NCBI GenBank assembly: GCA_963590165.1
Contig: CAVANO010000052.1
Coordinates: 1-64,000, forward strand
Direction: 5' to 3'
DNA length: 64,000 nt
Source of the DNA: UBA11524 sp963590165
GTDB taxonomy: Bacteria > Bacillota > Clostridia > Christensenellales > Aristaeellaceae
Position 1 is the stretch's first letter; every line of letters starts with the position of its first letter. This document shows positions 7,660 to 17,700 of this stretch, one piece after another. A model generated the notes under the pieces. It worked only from the letters and a program-made list of their open reading frames with translations. It was not told where the DNA came from and searched no databases. The translations under genes were made by a program, and so were the position numbers.

Positions 7660-9786
7660 ATGAAGAGAAACAGCTCCGGAAACACCAGCCGCCGCAGCGT
7701 AAAAATCGCCTCGCTGTGCGGTATTTTGGCGTTGTCCATGACACTGACGGGCTGCTTTGTTCCGCCGGATGATCTTTCGGGGGACCTTTCCGACTCCGGC
7801 GTCATTTATAACACGGCCGTCATTTCCGCACCGCCGCGCACCGCGACGCCCAGCCCCTCGCCGTCAGATGAGCCGGAAGCAACGTACAATTTCGACACCA
7901 GCACTGCAACACCCACCTCGTCCTCCGGCGGCATCGGCGTATATACCAGCGGCGGCGTGACCGTCATCGGCACCTCGACGCCCGCAAGTGCCGGCGCCGC
8001 GACCAGCAAGCCGACTGCAACGCCCACGCCGACATCCACCGTTCTCAAGAAAGGTGCATCGGGTGACGCTGTTAAGACGCTTCAGCGCCGTTTGAAGCAG
8101 CTTGGCTATTACACCGGCTCCGTTGACGGCGACTTCGGCGACGCGACTGAAAAGGCTGTCCGCGCATTCCAGGATCGCAACAACCTCTACGTGGACGGCA
8201 TCGCGGGTACGTCCACCATGAACAAGCTCAACAGTTCCAACGCTGTGAAAGCCTCGACCGCAACTTCTACGCCGCGCACAACCGCTCGTCCCACCGCAAC
8301 AAAGAAGCCTTCCGCGACCGCCACGCCGAACCTTTCCACCGACTACTACCTGAGTATCGGTTCGTCCGGTTCGCGCGTCAAAACGCTTCAAAACCGTCTG
8401 ATTTCGCTCGGCTGGATGACCGGCAAGGCTGACGGCAACTATGAGGGTGCAACCGAATACGCCGTCAAGGCGTTCCAGGCAAAGTACAAGAGCCTCTACG
8501 ATGACGGCATTGCCGGTCCGTCGACGCTCAAAACGCTGTATTCCTCCTCTGCTGCCAAGTCCAGCAGTCCCGTTTCCTCCATCGGCACGACGCTTGAATC
8601 CGGTCAGTCCGGTGATGCGGTTCGCGCGATGCAGAAACGGCTGAAGTCGCTCGGCTACCTCTCCGGCACAGCAGACGGCAGTTTCGGCGATGCCACAAAG
8701 GCCGCCGTCATCGCCTTCCAGACTGCCAACGGCCTCAAGGCAGACGGCAAGGCAGGCACCACCACGCTCAACAAGCTCTATTCATCCTCCGCAGTCGCGG
8801 CAGGCTCCTCCGCATCGCAGGCAACCGCAACGCCGTCTTCAACCACCTCGCCTGACGGTTACACAACGCTGTCCGAGGGCGACAGCGGCACCGCCGTCAA
8901 GAAGCTCCAGCAAGCGCTGAAGAATAAGGGCTACTATTCCGGCTCAGTGGATGGCAAGTACGGCACCGGCACGACCGCCGCCGTCACCGCCTTCCAGACC
9001 GCAAAGGGACTGCGCGTCGACGGCAAGGCAGGTCCTGCCACGCAGCGAGCGCTGTACGCATCCAGCTCGTCCGATTCCTCCTCCAGCACCACGACGTATG
9101 ATACGCTCCGTCCGGGTGATACCGGCACTGCCGTCAAGAAGCTCCAGCGTGCCCTGAAGGACAAGGGCTACTACACCGGCTCGGTGGACGGTACATATGG
9201 CACCTCAACCACCACCGCCGTCAAGGCATTCCAGACGAAGATGAGCATCACGCCGGTTGACGGCATTGCGGGTGACAAGACGCTCTCCGCGCTCTACTCC
9301 TCCTCCGCAGTCGATGCCGATGAATATGCCACGCTTCGCCCGGGCGACTCCAACTCCGCTGTCCGCGCCATGCAGTCCACCCTCTACGAGCTGGGCTACT
9401 ACGACGGCTCCCGCGACGGCGTTTACGGCGACACCACGCAGGATGCTGTCCGCGCATTCCAAATCCGCAACAAGATTTCGCCGGTTGACGGCATTGCGGG
9501 CAACAAAACGCTCTCCGCGCTCTACAGCGGCGATGCCATCGCTGCCGCCGCCAAGACCACGGAATACACCACGCTGAACGTGGGCGACCAGGGCGATGAG
9601 GTCGTGCAGATGCAGGACAGCCTCTATCAGCTCGGTTACCTCTCCGTTGTCACCGGCTATTACGACAGCGCAACGGTTGCCGCCATTAAGAATTTCCAGG
9701 CCAACAACGGCTTGACGGTTGACGGTGCCGCCGGTCAGGAGACGCTTTCTGTGCTCTACGGCTCCAATCCGAAGTCTGCCTACTAA
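7660..9786 (+). CDS. Lipoprotein with seven peptidoglycan-binding repeats
   Basis: A 708-residue exported lipoprotein. The signal peptide ends in the lipobox LTGC near residue 33. A Thr/Ser/Pro-rich linker follows, then seven PG_binding_1 domains of 65-70 residues, each with the pattern GxxGxxVxxLQxxLxxLGYYxG...DGxxGxxTxxAVxxFQ...VDGxAG. Linkers between the first three to four copies are Ser/Thr/Ala-rich. No catalytic domain is present, so it probably anchors to or scaffolds the cell wall rather than cutting it. GGAGG lies eight bases before the ATG; an upstream in-frame extension to 7540 is rejected since it would bury the signal peptide. Repeats 4-6 are nearly identical at DNA level, a sign of recent duplication. 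A clear terminator follows. Confidence 0.9.
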   Translation: MKRNSSGNTSRRSVKIASLCGILALSMTLTGCFVPPDDLSGDLSDSGVIYNTAVISAPPRTATPSPSPSDEPEATYNFDTSTATPTSSSGGIGVYTSGGVTVIGTSTPASAGAATSKPTATPTPTSTVLKKGASGDAVKTLQRRLKQLGYYTGSVDGDFGDATEKAVRAFQDRNNLYVDGIAGTSTMNKLNSSNAVKASTATSTPRTTARPTATKKPSATATPNLSTDYYLSIGSSGSRVKTLQNRLISLGWMTGKADGNYEGATEYAVKAFQAKYKSLYDDGIAGPSTLKTLYSSSAAKSSSPVSSIGTTLESGQSGDAVRAMQKRLKSLGYLSGTADGSFGDATKAAVIAFQTANGLKADGKAGTTTLNKLYSSSAVAAGSSASQATATPSSTTSPDGYTTLSEGDSGTAVKKLQQALKNKGYYSGSVDGKYGTGTTAAVTAFQTAKGLRVDGKAGPATQRALYASSSSDSSSSTTTYDTLRPGDTGTAVKKLQRALKDKGYYTGSVDGTYGTSTTTAVKAFQTKMSITPVDGIAGDKTLSALYSSSAVDADEYATLRPGDSNSAVRAMQSTLYELGYYDGSRDGVYGDTTQDAVRAFQIRNKISPVDGIAGNKTLSALYSGDAIAAAAKTTEYTTLNVGDQGDEVVQMQDSLYQLGYLSVVTGYYDSATVAAIKNFQANNGLTVDGAAGQETLSVLYGSNPKSAY

Positions 9787-9801
9787 CCCTGCCCACCTTC
9801 G

Positions 9802-9834
9802 GGACTGTCCCCATTGCGAGACAGTCCTTTTTTT
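9802..9834 (+). terminator. Rho-independent terminator
   Basis: GGACTGTC and GACAGTCC form an 8-bp stem followed by seven T, 15 bp after the stop of the lipoprotein gene. Confidence 0.9.
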
Positions 9835-9846
9835 ATAGGAGGAATC

Positions 9847-10875
9847 ATGCACAAGCGAATCATCGCCCTGCTCACCTTGTTGCTGATGTTGACCGTTTCC
9901 CTCGCCGAATCACTCCCCTATGCCGAGGGCACCGTTCTGACAGCGCACACCGTTTCCGCCGCCGAACAAGCCCTGCGCGACTACCTCTATCCGCGTCTGC
10001 TCGCCCAGGAGGAGGACATCGACCTGCCGGACGGCACGTCCTTTGATCTGCTCAGCCAGACCATGAACGACCTGACACGCAGCTACCCGGAGCTTTTCGC
10101 CGTTGACATAACATACGCTGTCCTCTATGAGCGCACTGCACCTGACATTGCCACCGGCGTTCGTCCGCAGTACCGCTGCACGCTGTCCGAGGCGCAGTCC
10201 CTGCGGACGCAGCTGCTGGAAACAGCGCAGGCATGGTTGTGCATCACTGCCGACCCTGTCGGGCTGCACGACTTGCTGATTTCACGCGTATCCTATGCAG
10301 ATAACACCGCATGGTGTGCAACAGCGGTCGGTGCGCTGCTATATGGTCAGGCGAACTGTGAGGGTTATGCGCAGGCGCTGACGCTGCTATACCGGCTTGC
10401 AGGCATTCCCTGCGGTCTCGTTGACGGTCAGGCAACGTCCTCCGACGGCATCACGGACGCCCACGCATGGAACCTTGCCGACATCAATGGCTATTGCCTG
10501 ATTGACGCCTGTTGGGATGATTTGGGGGAACTCGCCGCGCACTGGTATTTCGCGCTATCCGCGGAGGACATGGCTGCAGACCACCAGCCGGATGCCAGCT
10601 GCATCCTGCCGGACACGAGTGGTGCAGTCGGCTACTATGAGTCACACGGGTTGACGGCAAGCACACGCACCGAATTGGACAAATTCCTCGCGCGGCTGCT
10701 CAACGGCGAGACCATCGAAATCGCGCTGTCGGAAACGCTCTACACCCAGTGCACCGACGACCTGAATCAGGCGCTGACCGCGTATCTGGAACAGACGAAC
10801 GCGTCCGTCTCGTTCAGCTACAGCATGTATGCCTTTGATCTCAGGCAGGTAATTCTTGTTATTCCGGCGGAATAA
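9847..10875 (+). CDS. Secreted transglutaminase-like protein
   Basis: A 342-residue exported protein. The signal peptide covers about residues 1-22 with a SLA-E type cut. The centre contains the transglutaminase-like cysteine-protease core: QANCEGYA with the nucleophile Cys, DAHAWN with the His, and LIDACWDD with the Asp, in the usual order and spacing. Secreted members of this superfamily in clostridia are often linked with the cell wall, but the substrate is unknown. AGGAGG precedes ATG by four bases. The gene starts just 12 bp after the preceding terminator and has no obvious own promoter, so read-through of that terminator may drive it. Confidence 0.85.
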   Translation: MHKRIIALLTLLLMLTVSLAESLPYAEGTVLTAHTVSAAEQALRDYLYPRLLAQEEDIDLPDGTSFDLLSQTMNDLTRSYPELFAVDITYAVLYERTAPDIATGVRPQYRCTLSEAQSLRTQLLETAQAWLCITADPVGLHDLLISRVSYADNTAWCATAVGALLYGQANCEGYAQALTLLYRLAGIPCGLVDGQATSSDGITDAHAWNLADINGYCLIDACWDDLGELAAHWYFALSAEDMAADHQPDASCILPDTSGAVGYYESHGLTASTRTELDKFLARLLNGETIEIALSETLYTQCTDDLNQALTAYLEQTNASVSFSYSMYAFDLRQVILVIPAE

Positions 10876-10940
10876 AGCCGCTTTCTTGCTCTTTGGTCGC
10901 CTCCGCAGACGCGAAACTCCTGCAAATGCCAATTTTCCTC

Positions 10941-10969
10941 TTGACATTTCCCTTTCCTTTTGCTATAAT
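10941..10969 (+). promoter_or_regulatory. Strong promoter of rplJ-rplL
   Basis: Perfect sigma-A type boxes: TTGACA (10941-10946), 17-bp spacer, TATAAT (10964-10969). Confidence 0.93.
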
Positions 10970-10975
10970 GAGCTA

Positions 10976-11110
10976 CGGTTTTAAAGAAGCCTGTGCCGTA
11001 GACAGCCGGTATCCGCAAGGATGTAAAGGAGTTTGCTCCGCCTGCCGAGGTGTGATGGATATAGCATGATTTTGCTCGTCCCTTGCACCTGTTGCAAGGG
11101 TTTTCTTTTA
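10976..11110 (+). ncRNA. Ribosomal protein L10 leader with attenuator
   Basis: The region between promoter and rplJ contains the L10-leader-like core GCCGTAGACAGCCGGT and the surrounding paired elements. It ends in an intrinsic terminator (CCCTTGCA/TGCAAGGG, 11080-11100, then TTTTCTTTT) 30 bp before the rplJ start. In this family free L10 or L10(L12)4 binds the leader and lowers expression of its own operon. The match is by eye; a covariance-model scan for the L10 leader would confirm it. Confidence 0.85.
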
Positions 11111-11138
11111 CTTTCAAACCGTTAAGGAGGTGCAAGAA

Positions 11139-11651
11139 ATGAGCAAGGTGCATGAGGTAAAGCCTGAGAAGGTTGCAGCTGTTGCTGACATCGTCGAAAA
11201 GCTGAAGAATGCCCAGTCTGTGGTGATTTGCAGCTACAACGGACTGACTGTGGAGCAGGTGACTGAAATCCGCAAGCAGTGCCGTGAGAATGACGCCGCT
11301 TACTGCGTCCTCAAGAATCGTCTGGTCGCCCGCGCACTGCAGGATGCCGGCATTTCTGGTCTGGATGATCTGCTCAACGGTCCGAACGCTTTCGTGTTCT
11401 CCATGAAGGACGCTGTGACCGGTCCGAAGATCATCAACGACTACATCGAAAAGAACAAGCTGGAGAGCCTCAAGATTACCGGCGGTGTGCTGGGTACTGA
11501 GGTGCTTGATGTCAATGCTGTGAAGCATCTGGCAACCCTGCCGAGCCGCGAAGTGCTGCTGGCAAAGCTGCTTGGCTGCATGACCAACACCGTGGCGAGC
11601 TTCGTCCGCGTGGTCGATGCCATCCGCAAGCAGAAGAACGGCGAGGAATAA
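11139..11651 (+). CDS. rplJ: 50S ribosomal protein L10
   Basis: The 170-residue protein forms the base of the ribosomal stalk and binds L12 dimers by its C-terminal helix. Family features include EKVAAVADIVEKLKNAQSVV at the start, the RNA-binding YNGLTVEQ region, VLKNRLVARAL, and the C-terminal amphipathic helix that carries L12. AAGGAGG lies eight bases before the ATG. It is followed by rplL after 85 bp with its own Shine-Dalgarno site. Confidence 0.97.
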   Translation: MSKVHEVKPEKVAAVADIVEKLKNAQSVVICSYNGLTVEQVTEIRKQCRENDAAYCVLKNRLVARALQDAGISGLDDLLNGPNAFVFSMKDAVTGPKIINDYIEKNKLESLKITGGVLGTEVLDVNAVKHLATLPSREVLLAKLLGCMTNTVASFVRVVDAIRKQKNGEE

Positions 11652-11736
11652 TCCGCGCCGCATGAGGGTTCGTCCCTCACACAACCATCAAAACAAATTC
11701 AATCCGATATCAACCGAAATAGGAGGCTGAATCAAC

Positions 11737-12120
11737 ATGACTCATGAGGAGATCATTGCCGCCGTCGAGTCTATGACGGTGCTGGAGCTGGCCGATCTGG
11801 TCAAGGCTATGGAAGAAAAGTTCGGCGTGTCCGCTGCTGCGACCGCTGTTGTTGCTGGTCCCGCTGCTGGCGCTGCTGCTGCCGCTGTGGAAGAGAAGAC
11901 CGAGTTCGACGTGGTGCTGAAGGCTTTCGACGCTGCTTCGAAGCTGAAGGTTCTGAAGCTGGTTCGCGAAGTGTGCGGCCTGGGTCTGAAGGAAGCAAAG
12001 GACTTCGTCGAGGCTGTTCCGAATGGCCCGAAGACGGTCAAGGAAGCTCTGCCGAAGGAAGAAGCCGAGAAGCTGGCTGCCCAGTTCAAGGAAGTCGGCG
12101 GCGAGTGCGAAATCAAGTAA
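11737..12120 (+). CDS. rplL: 50S ribosomal protein L7/L12
   Basis: The 127-residue stalk protein recruits translation GTPases. It has the dimerising N-terminal domain (VLELADLVKAMEEKFGV), the Ala/Gly-rich hinge and the conserved C-terminal domain (EKTEFDVVLKAF, KVVREVCGLGLKEAKDFVE-like). AGGAGG is upstream. As expected for the stalk it is the last gene before a strong terminator. Confidence 0.98.
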   Translation: MTHEEIIAAVESMTVLELADLVKAMEEKFGVSAAATAVVAGPAAGAAAAAVEEKTEFDVVLKAFDAASKLKVLKLVREVCGLGLKEAKDFVEAVPNGPKTVKEALPKEEAEKLAAQFKEVGGECEIK

Positions 12121-12151
12121 TCTTCGGATTGCCTGAATCGAACTGCAATGC

Positions 12152-12188
12152 AAAGGGGATTGTCTCATCGCGAGGCAATCCCCTTTTT
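12152..12188 (+). terminator. Terminator of rplJL
   Basis: GGGGATTG/CAATCCCC stem with five T after it. It lies between the convergent rplL and ribF genes; in the other direction the T-run is short, so it mainly serves rplL. Confidence 0.88.
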
Positions 12189-12198
12189 GTATGCGTTT

Positions 12199-13116
12199 TT
12201 ACTGAAGCTGCGCGAAATAGGCTCTGCATTCATCCGCATCATGCGAAATCTGATTCTTCAGCGCATCGATGTCCTCGAATTTCTGCTCCGGCCGCATGAA
12301 TTTCAGGAACGTCAACCGCACATTCCGACCGTAGAGCGAAAGAAATTCATCAAGTACATGCGCCTCAACCGTCACAGGACCGTCCGGCACGGTCGGATGG
12401 CGACCGACATTCACGACCGCCGGAAAAATGCCGCCGCTCGTCTCCAGATAGCAGGCATAGACGCCGAACGCGGGCAATGCCTTGTGCTTCGGGACGCTGA
12501 TATTTGCCGTCGGGTAGCCCATCGTCCGACCGAGTTGCTTGCCTTCGGTGACGCGCCCGGTCATCGTATAGCCGCGTCCAAGCAGGTTGTTGACGCTGCG
12601 AATGTCGCCCTGTGCCAACAGCCGCCGAATCCGCGTGGACGACACCGTTTCGCCCTCAATCACGACCTCCGGCACAATCACTGTGCGGAATCCATGCTTC
12701 TTGCCATACTCCTTGAGCATCTGTCCATTACCGCGTCCGCCTGCTCCAAACGTAAAGTTGAAACCGCACACAACAACAACCGGTGCGTACACTTCAACCA
12801 TTTCCGCCATGAAATCCTCAGGTTCCTGCGCAGCGCGTGCCTTCGTGAAGGTCGTGACGCACAGCCCATCCACGCCGAAGGACTGCATAACCGCCGCCTT
12901 TTCCGGAAGCGTCGTCAGCATGGGCGGCACCTTCTCCGGTGCGAGCACCTGCAGCGGATGCGGCGAAAACGTGCAGACTGCCAGCGGATAGACCATCTCC
13001 TGCGCCAACTCATCGCCGCGCATCAGCAGTGCCTGATGACCGCGGTGCACACCGTCAAACATGCCCAACACCAGCACGCACGGGTTTAGCCGCTTAGGGT
13101 CACGGATGATTCGCAT
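12199..13116 (-). CDS. ribF: Bifunctional riboflavin kinase / FAD synthetase
   Basis: RibF phosphorylates riboflavin to FMN and adenylates it to FAD. The 305-residue protein has the N-terminal nucleotidyltransferase fold with GMFDGVHRGHQALL, the FSPHPLQVL motif, GFNFTFGAGGRG and SSTRIR, then the C-terminal kinase with GRVTEGKQLGRTMGYPTANI. The ATG at 13116 has AAGGAGG seven bases upstream. It overlaps truB by 17 bp, a common pair in Firmicutes, and ends the long nusA-type operon. Confidence 0.95.
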   Translation of the reverse strand: MRIIRDPKRLNPCVLVLGMFDGVHRGHQALLMRGDELAQEMVYPLAVCTFSPHPLQVLAPEKVPPMLTTLPEKAAVMQSFGVDGLCVTTFTKARAAQEPEDFMAEMVEVYAPVVVVCGFNFTFGAGGRGNGQMLKEYGKKHGFRTVIVPEVVIEGETVSSTRIRRLLAQGDIRSVNNLLGRGYTMTGRVTEGKQLGRTMGYPTANISVPKHKALPAFGVYACYLETSGGIFPAVVNVGRHPTVPDGPVTVEAHVLDEFLSLYGRNVRLTFLKFMRPEQKFEDIDALKNQISHDADECRAYFAQLQ

Positions 13117-14014
13117 AGTTCTCCTCCTTGTCCGGCGGAAACACGCATCGCCAGCTGAGGTCATCATTTTCCCTTGCCGCAATGCCCCAGAAGCGATTGC
13201 GCAAATACACGCGCGCTGCTATACCAGATTGAAGCTGCGCGGCGCCTTTCAGTGCACGGATAGGCAGCTTCACGCCGTTGACAACCTGCTTTTCCAATGA
13301 AGCCGGCGCATCCAGCCGCGGCATATGTCCGATCCCGATATCCATGGGCAGCAGTTCAAGCGTCTCGTTCTGCTGATGCTGTGCGATTTCCTCCAGCGTC
13401 ATGGCAGTATCCAGCGTGAACACGCCGCTTTGTGCCCGAAGCAAAAAGCGCATATGTGCCGGGCAGCCGGTCAATTTGCCCAAATCATCACAAATCGATC
13501 GGATGTACGTGCCGCGTCCGCAGCGAATAGTCATGCGCACGCCATGCTCTGCCGTTTCCTCATGGACGTCGATAGATGACACATGCACGATTCGGATGGG
13601 TGCCTCGACCTGTTCGCCATCACGCGCACGCTCATAAAGCGGCTTGCCGTCCTGCTTGATGGCGCTGTAGATGCTCGGTTGCTGCTCAATGTCGCCAACG
13701 AGATGAGCAGCCGCCTCGCGTACCTGTTCAATCGTCGGGTAATTGGTGCCTGTTTCAATGACGCGCCCGGTCGCATCCTGTGTGTCCGTCGCCGCACCGA
13801 AGGCGCATTCCGCAACATACGTTTTTTCCTTGTCGACCAGATAATCAAACAACCTCGCCGCACGCCCGAGCATCACCGGCAGTACGCCTGCTGCCTCCGG
13901 GTCGAGCGTTCCGGCATGCCCGACATGCTTTTCGCCCGTCATGCGCTTCACGTAGCCAACGACTGCGGCGCTCGTCATGCCCGGTGGCTTGAGGACATTC
14001 AAAAAGCCGTTCAT
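13100..14014 (-). CDS. truB: tRNA pseudouridine55 synthase
   Basis: TruB isomerises U55 in the T-loop of tRNAs. The 304-residue protein starts with MNGFLNVLKPPGMTS and has the catalytic motif GHAGTLDPEAAGVL with the nucleophile Asp, plus TYVAECAFG, YSAIKQDGKPLYERAR and CGRGTYIRSICDDLG. The C-terminus looks like a short PUA-type region. The ATG overlaps the end of rbfA (ATGA), giving coupled translation. Confidence 0.96.
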   Translation of the reverse strand: MNGFLNVLKPPGMTSAAVVGYVKRMTGEKHVGHAGTLDPEAAGVLPVMLGRAARLFDYLVDKEKTYVAECAFGAATDTQDATGRVIETGTNYPTIEQVREAAAHLVGDIEQQPSIYSAIKQDGKPLYERARDGEQVEAPIRIVHVSSIDVHEETAEHGVRMTIRCGRGTYIRSICDDLGKLTGCPAHMRFLLRAQSGVFTLDTAMTLEEIAQHQQNETLELLPMDIGIGHMPRLDAPASLEKQVVNGVKLPIRALKGAAQLQSGIAARVYLRNRFWGIAARENDDLSWRCVFPPDKEENYANHP

Positions 14015-14388
14015 GCCTGCGGTTCTTCCTCTTCACGGTCAGGCTCATTCTTGCGCGCTTCCGCCAATACTTGCGCGATATGCACGCCATAGGCGATGTT
14101 CTGGTCGCTGACAAACTGCAGCTCCGGCGCGGTGCGGATGAGCATCTGATGGCCAAGCTCGCGGCGGATGAAGCCTGCAGCGTTCTTGAGTGCCTTCATG
14201 AGCGGCTCGCGAAGATCATCTTCAAGGACGGAAACATAGATTTTGGCATAGCGAAGATCACGGGTAACCTCCGCGCGGGTAACAGAGAAGGTGCCCGTGA
14301 CACGAGGGTCGTTGACATCCTCGCGGATGATGCGGTCAACCTCGCGTCGCAGCTCTTCAGAAATTCGGTCAATACGTTGATAGCTCAT
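14011..14388 (-). CDS. rbfA: Ribosome-binding factor A
   Basis: RbfA is a KH-fold protein that helps 16S 5'-end maturation of the 30S subunit. The 125-residue form begins RIDRISEELRREVDRII and contains the conserved DPRVTGTFSVTRAEVTRDL and AKIYVSV segments. A Glu-rich tail follows. The start at 14388 has GGAGG five bases upstream; a longer open frame to 14592 runs into repeats and has no family similarity. A 405-bp repeat-filled gap separates it from infB. Confidence 0.95.
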   Translation of the reverse strand: MSYQRIDRISEELRREVDRIIREDVNDPRVTGTFSVTRAEVTRDLRYAKIYVSVLEDDLREPLMKALKNAAGFIRRELGHQMLIRTAPELQFVSDQNIAYGVHIAQVLAEARKNEPDREEEEPQA

Positions 14389-14411
14389 GGTATCCTCCAA
14401 ATATGGGTTTT

Positions 14412-14475
14412 GAAAGGGTCGAAGACCTTTCGCGAGATGCAGGAACAGCGTTCCTGCTGGGGGTGGGCAGCACCC
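14412..14475. repeat. Cluster of three small hairpins upstream of rbfA
   Basis: Three stems follow each other: AAAGGGTC-GAA-GACCTTT (one bulged G), GCAGGAAC-AGC-GTTCCTGC (14439-14457) and GGGTG-GGCAG-CACCC (14461-14475). The TCGCGAGATG that precedes the second stem also occurs, inverted and slightly changed, beside the GCAGGG/CCCTGC hairpin near 26685-26720, so this is a second arrangement of the same repeat world. Confidence 0.6.
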
Positions 14476-14549
14476 ATCAAAGCGAACATCAATCTGTATG
14501 CAGATGAAATTAATATTCCAGCGTTGTAGCGTGACAAAGGGCAAGAAAA

Positions 14550-14720
14550 CGGACGAAGTCCGCGGTCGCCTCCTTATTGTATACTTTGCCAAAGCTCAAC
14601 CATGAAAACGAAAACCTGTATGGTACCCGAAGGGGTTTAAGGGGGCGATCGGAAAGCCCCCTTATTGCATGAGTTCCGACTCTGCTAATCGATATAGGAC
14701 ATGAAAACGGACGAAGCCCG
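14550..14720. repeat. Composite intergenic repeat: hairpins A, B, A between infB and rbfA
   Basis: Hairpin A at 14550-14562 (CGGACGAAGTCCG) is followed by CGGTCGCC. Hairpin B is at 14641-14662 (GGGGGC ... GCCCCC), preceded by the element text CATGAAAACGAAAACC and GAAGGGGTTTAA. A second, decayed A copy is at 14708-14720. The whole sits inside the nusA-infB-rbfA operon, so it is transcribed. The remaining bases of the 14389-14793 gap hold the three-hairpin cluster and the terminator. Confidence 0.75.
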
Positions 14721-14733
14721 TCGCAGCTAAAAA

Positions 14734-14783
14734 TCAAAAAGGAGGCAGGGAAAGCCATCTGAAATTGACTTTACCCAGCCTCC
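14734..14783 (-). terminator. Terminator after infB
   Basis: On the minus strand GGAGGCTGGGTAAAG pairs with CTTTCCCTGCCTCC and is followed by TTTTTGATTTTT, 11 bp after the infB stop. Transcription of rbfA-truB-ribF would then need read-through or a promoter in the gap; TATACAAT near 14575-14583 is a weak candidate -10. Confidence 0.8.
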
Positions 14784-14793
14784 GTTGATGCGA

Positions 14794-17700
14794 TTAGCGC
14801 GGGATTTCCTCCATGATGAAGCACTCGACGACATCGCCTTCCTTGATGTCGTTGTGCCCCTCCAGGCTCATGCCGCACTCAAAGCCGGCAGCCATTTCCT
14901 TGACATCTTCCTTGTAGTGCTTGAGGCTGCTGAGCTTACCCTCGAAGACAACGACGTTTTCACGCAGCAAACGCACCTGAGCGTTGCGCTGCACCTTGCC
15001 GTCGGTCACGTAGCAACCAGCAATCACGCCGGCACCGGTAATCTTGAACACACTGCGGACTTCTGCGTGACCCAGCAGCACCTCGCGGTACTCGGGCGCA
15101 AGCAGACCCTTCATCGCCAGTTCCATGTCCTCAATCGCCTTGTAAATAACCGTATACAGGCGGACATCGACCTTCTCGTGTTCCGCTGCTTCACGTGCAG
15201 AGGCATCCGGACGAATGTTGAAGCCGATGATGATGGCGTTGAACGCGCTCGCGAGGTTGACGTCGTCCTTCGTGATGGCACCGGCGGCGCTGTGCAGCAC
15301 ATGCACCTTGACTTCGTCGCTGCTGAGCTTCTCCATCGCCTGCTTGACCGCCTCGACAGAGCCCTGAACGTCTGCCTTGATAATCAGGTTCAGCGTGGTC
15401 TGCTTGCCGCTTTCCATGTTGGAGAACATGTTCTCGAGGCTGACCTTCGCCATCGAGGCTTCGCGCGCAGCCTTGAGCTTCGCCTTGCGTTCCTCGGCGA
15501 CCTGACGGGACAGGCGGTCATCACCGACAGCCTGCATTTCGTCACCGGCAGACGGCACTTCATCGAAGCCCATGATTTCCACAGGCGTCGACGGACCGGC
15601 TTCCTTGACCTTTTCGCCGCGGTCGTTAATCAGCGCACGGACACGGCCGCTCGCCAGACCCGCGATGATGTTGTCGCCGACATGCAGCGTACCATTCTGC
15701 ATCAGCACGGTAGCCAGCGGGCCGCGTGCCTTGTCCAGCTTTGCCTCGATGATGACGCCGCGACCCAGACGATTCGGGTTCGCGCGCAGCTCCATGGTGT
15801 CCGCCTGCAGCAGAATCATCTCGAGCAGCTCATCAACGCCTTCGCCGGTCTTCGCAGAAACGGGGCACATAATCGTGTCGCCGCCCCAATCCTCGCAGAC
15901 GATCCCGTATTTCGTCAAGTCTGTCTTGACGCGCTCGGCATCCGCATCCGGCTTATCCATCTTGTTGATGGCGACAATAATCGGCACTTCGGCCGCCTTC
16001 GCGTGGTTGATGGCTTCAATGGTTTGGGGCATGACGGAGTCATCTGCCGCGACCACCAGCACAGCGATATCCGTTGCCTGAGCGCCGCGGGCACGCATGG
16101 CGGTGAACGCCTCGTGACCAGGGGTATCCAGGAACGTGATGTCGCGGCCATTCATCTTGACCGTGTATGCGCCGATGTGCTGCGTAATACCGCCAGCCTC
16201 GCCTGCGGTGACGCGGCTCTTGCGGATGTAGTCCAGCAGGGACGTCTTGCCGTGGTCGACGTGACCCATAATCGTCACGACCGGCGGACGCGTCTCGAGG
16301 TTCTCCTCGGCGTCATCGAAGTTCTCCGCGGTCAGCTGGTCTTCAGCAGTGACCTCAGGCTTCTTTTCCAGTGTGATATCAAAGTCTGCACACACCAGCG
16401 AGGCGGTATCAAAGTCAATCTCGCTGTTGATGGTCGCCATGTTGCCCAGCAGGAACAGCTTCTTGATGATTTCCGCGCTCGTCTTGCCGATTTTCTCGCA
16501 CAGGTCGCGGACGACAATCGTGTCGCCGTTCATGTACGCATGCTCAATCTTGATGGGCGCCATCATCTGCTGTGCGGACGGCTTCTTCATGCGGCTGCGC
16601 TTACCGCCGCGCACCACATCGTCATCATATCCGCTGTAGCCTGCGTCACGGCTGAGCTGCTTGCGGTTGCGCGCCACATGCTCCGGGTCGTGCTGACGGA
16701 TGTAATTCTTCTTGTTCGGGTCGTAATTGGAGACGCGCTCCTTGCCCATACTCGGCGTGATATCCGGCACAGACGGCTTCTGACGACCGATGCCGGCACC
16801 TGCCGGACGACCGTTTCCCGGACGAGACTGCATGCCGCCCTGCGGACGCGCACCCGGTGCACCTTGCGTGCGCGCAATGAACGCACCATTGCCGCCTTGA
16901 CGCGGCTGGAACGTGCCGTTGCCGGGGCGATTGTTCGGTGCACCCTGCGGACGTGCGATAAACGCACCATTGCCGCCCTGAGGACGCTGTCCCTGCTGCC
17001 CCTGTCCCTGCGGCGTGCGCGCGATGAACGGACCGTTGCCGCCCTGACGCGGCTGGAACGTGCCGTTTGCCGGACGATTGCCCTGCGGACGCTGTCCCTG
17101 CTGCCCCTGAGCACCCTGCGGACGCGGCTGCACGGGACGCGGCGGGCGAATCACGTTCGGCGCCAGACCGACCGGCTTCTGCGGAAGCGCCTGACCGGCA
17201 CGCGAAATAATCTGACCGATGGCAGGCTTCTTCGGTACTTCCTCAGCCTTGGGAGAATCAACCTTGGGAGAATCACCCTTGGGAGAATCTTCCTTGGGGG
17301 AATCACCCTTGGGGGAATCAACCTTGGGAGAATCTTCCTTGGGGGAATCCCCCTTTGCTTCGGGCTTCGCAGCTTCCTGCTTGACCTCTGCCTTCTGCAT
17401 AGGCTTCGCAGCCTCCTGCTTCGGAGCAGATTTCTGCTCGGCCTTGGGTGCTTCGGCCTTCTGCGCGGGCTTCTGCTCGGCCTTGACCTCCGTCTTCTGC
17501 ACGGGCTTTGCAGCTTCCTGCTTCGCCTCGTTCTTCTGTACGGGCTTGGGTGCTTCAGCCTTCTGGACAGGCTTCTGCTCCGCCTTGACCTCGGCCTTCG
17601 CAGGTTCCTGCTTCACTTCATTCTTCTGCACAGGCTTCGATGCTTCGGCCTTCTGCGTGGGCTTGACTTCCGCCTTGGGGGAATCACCCTTGGGAGAATC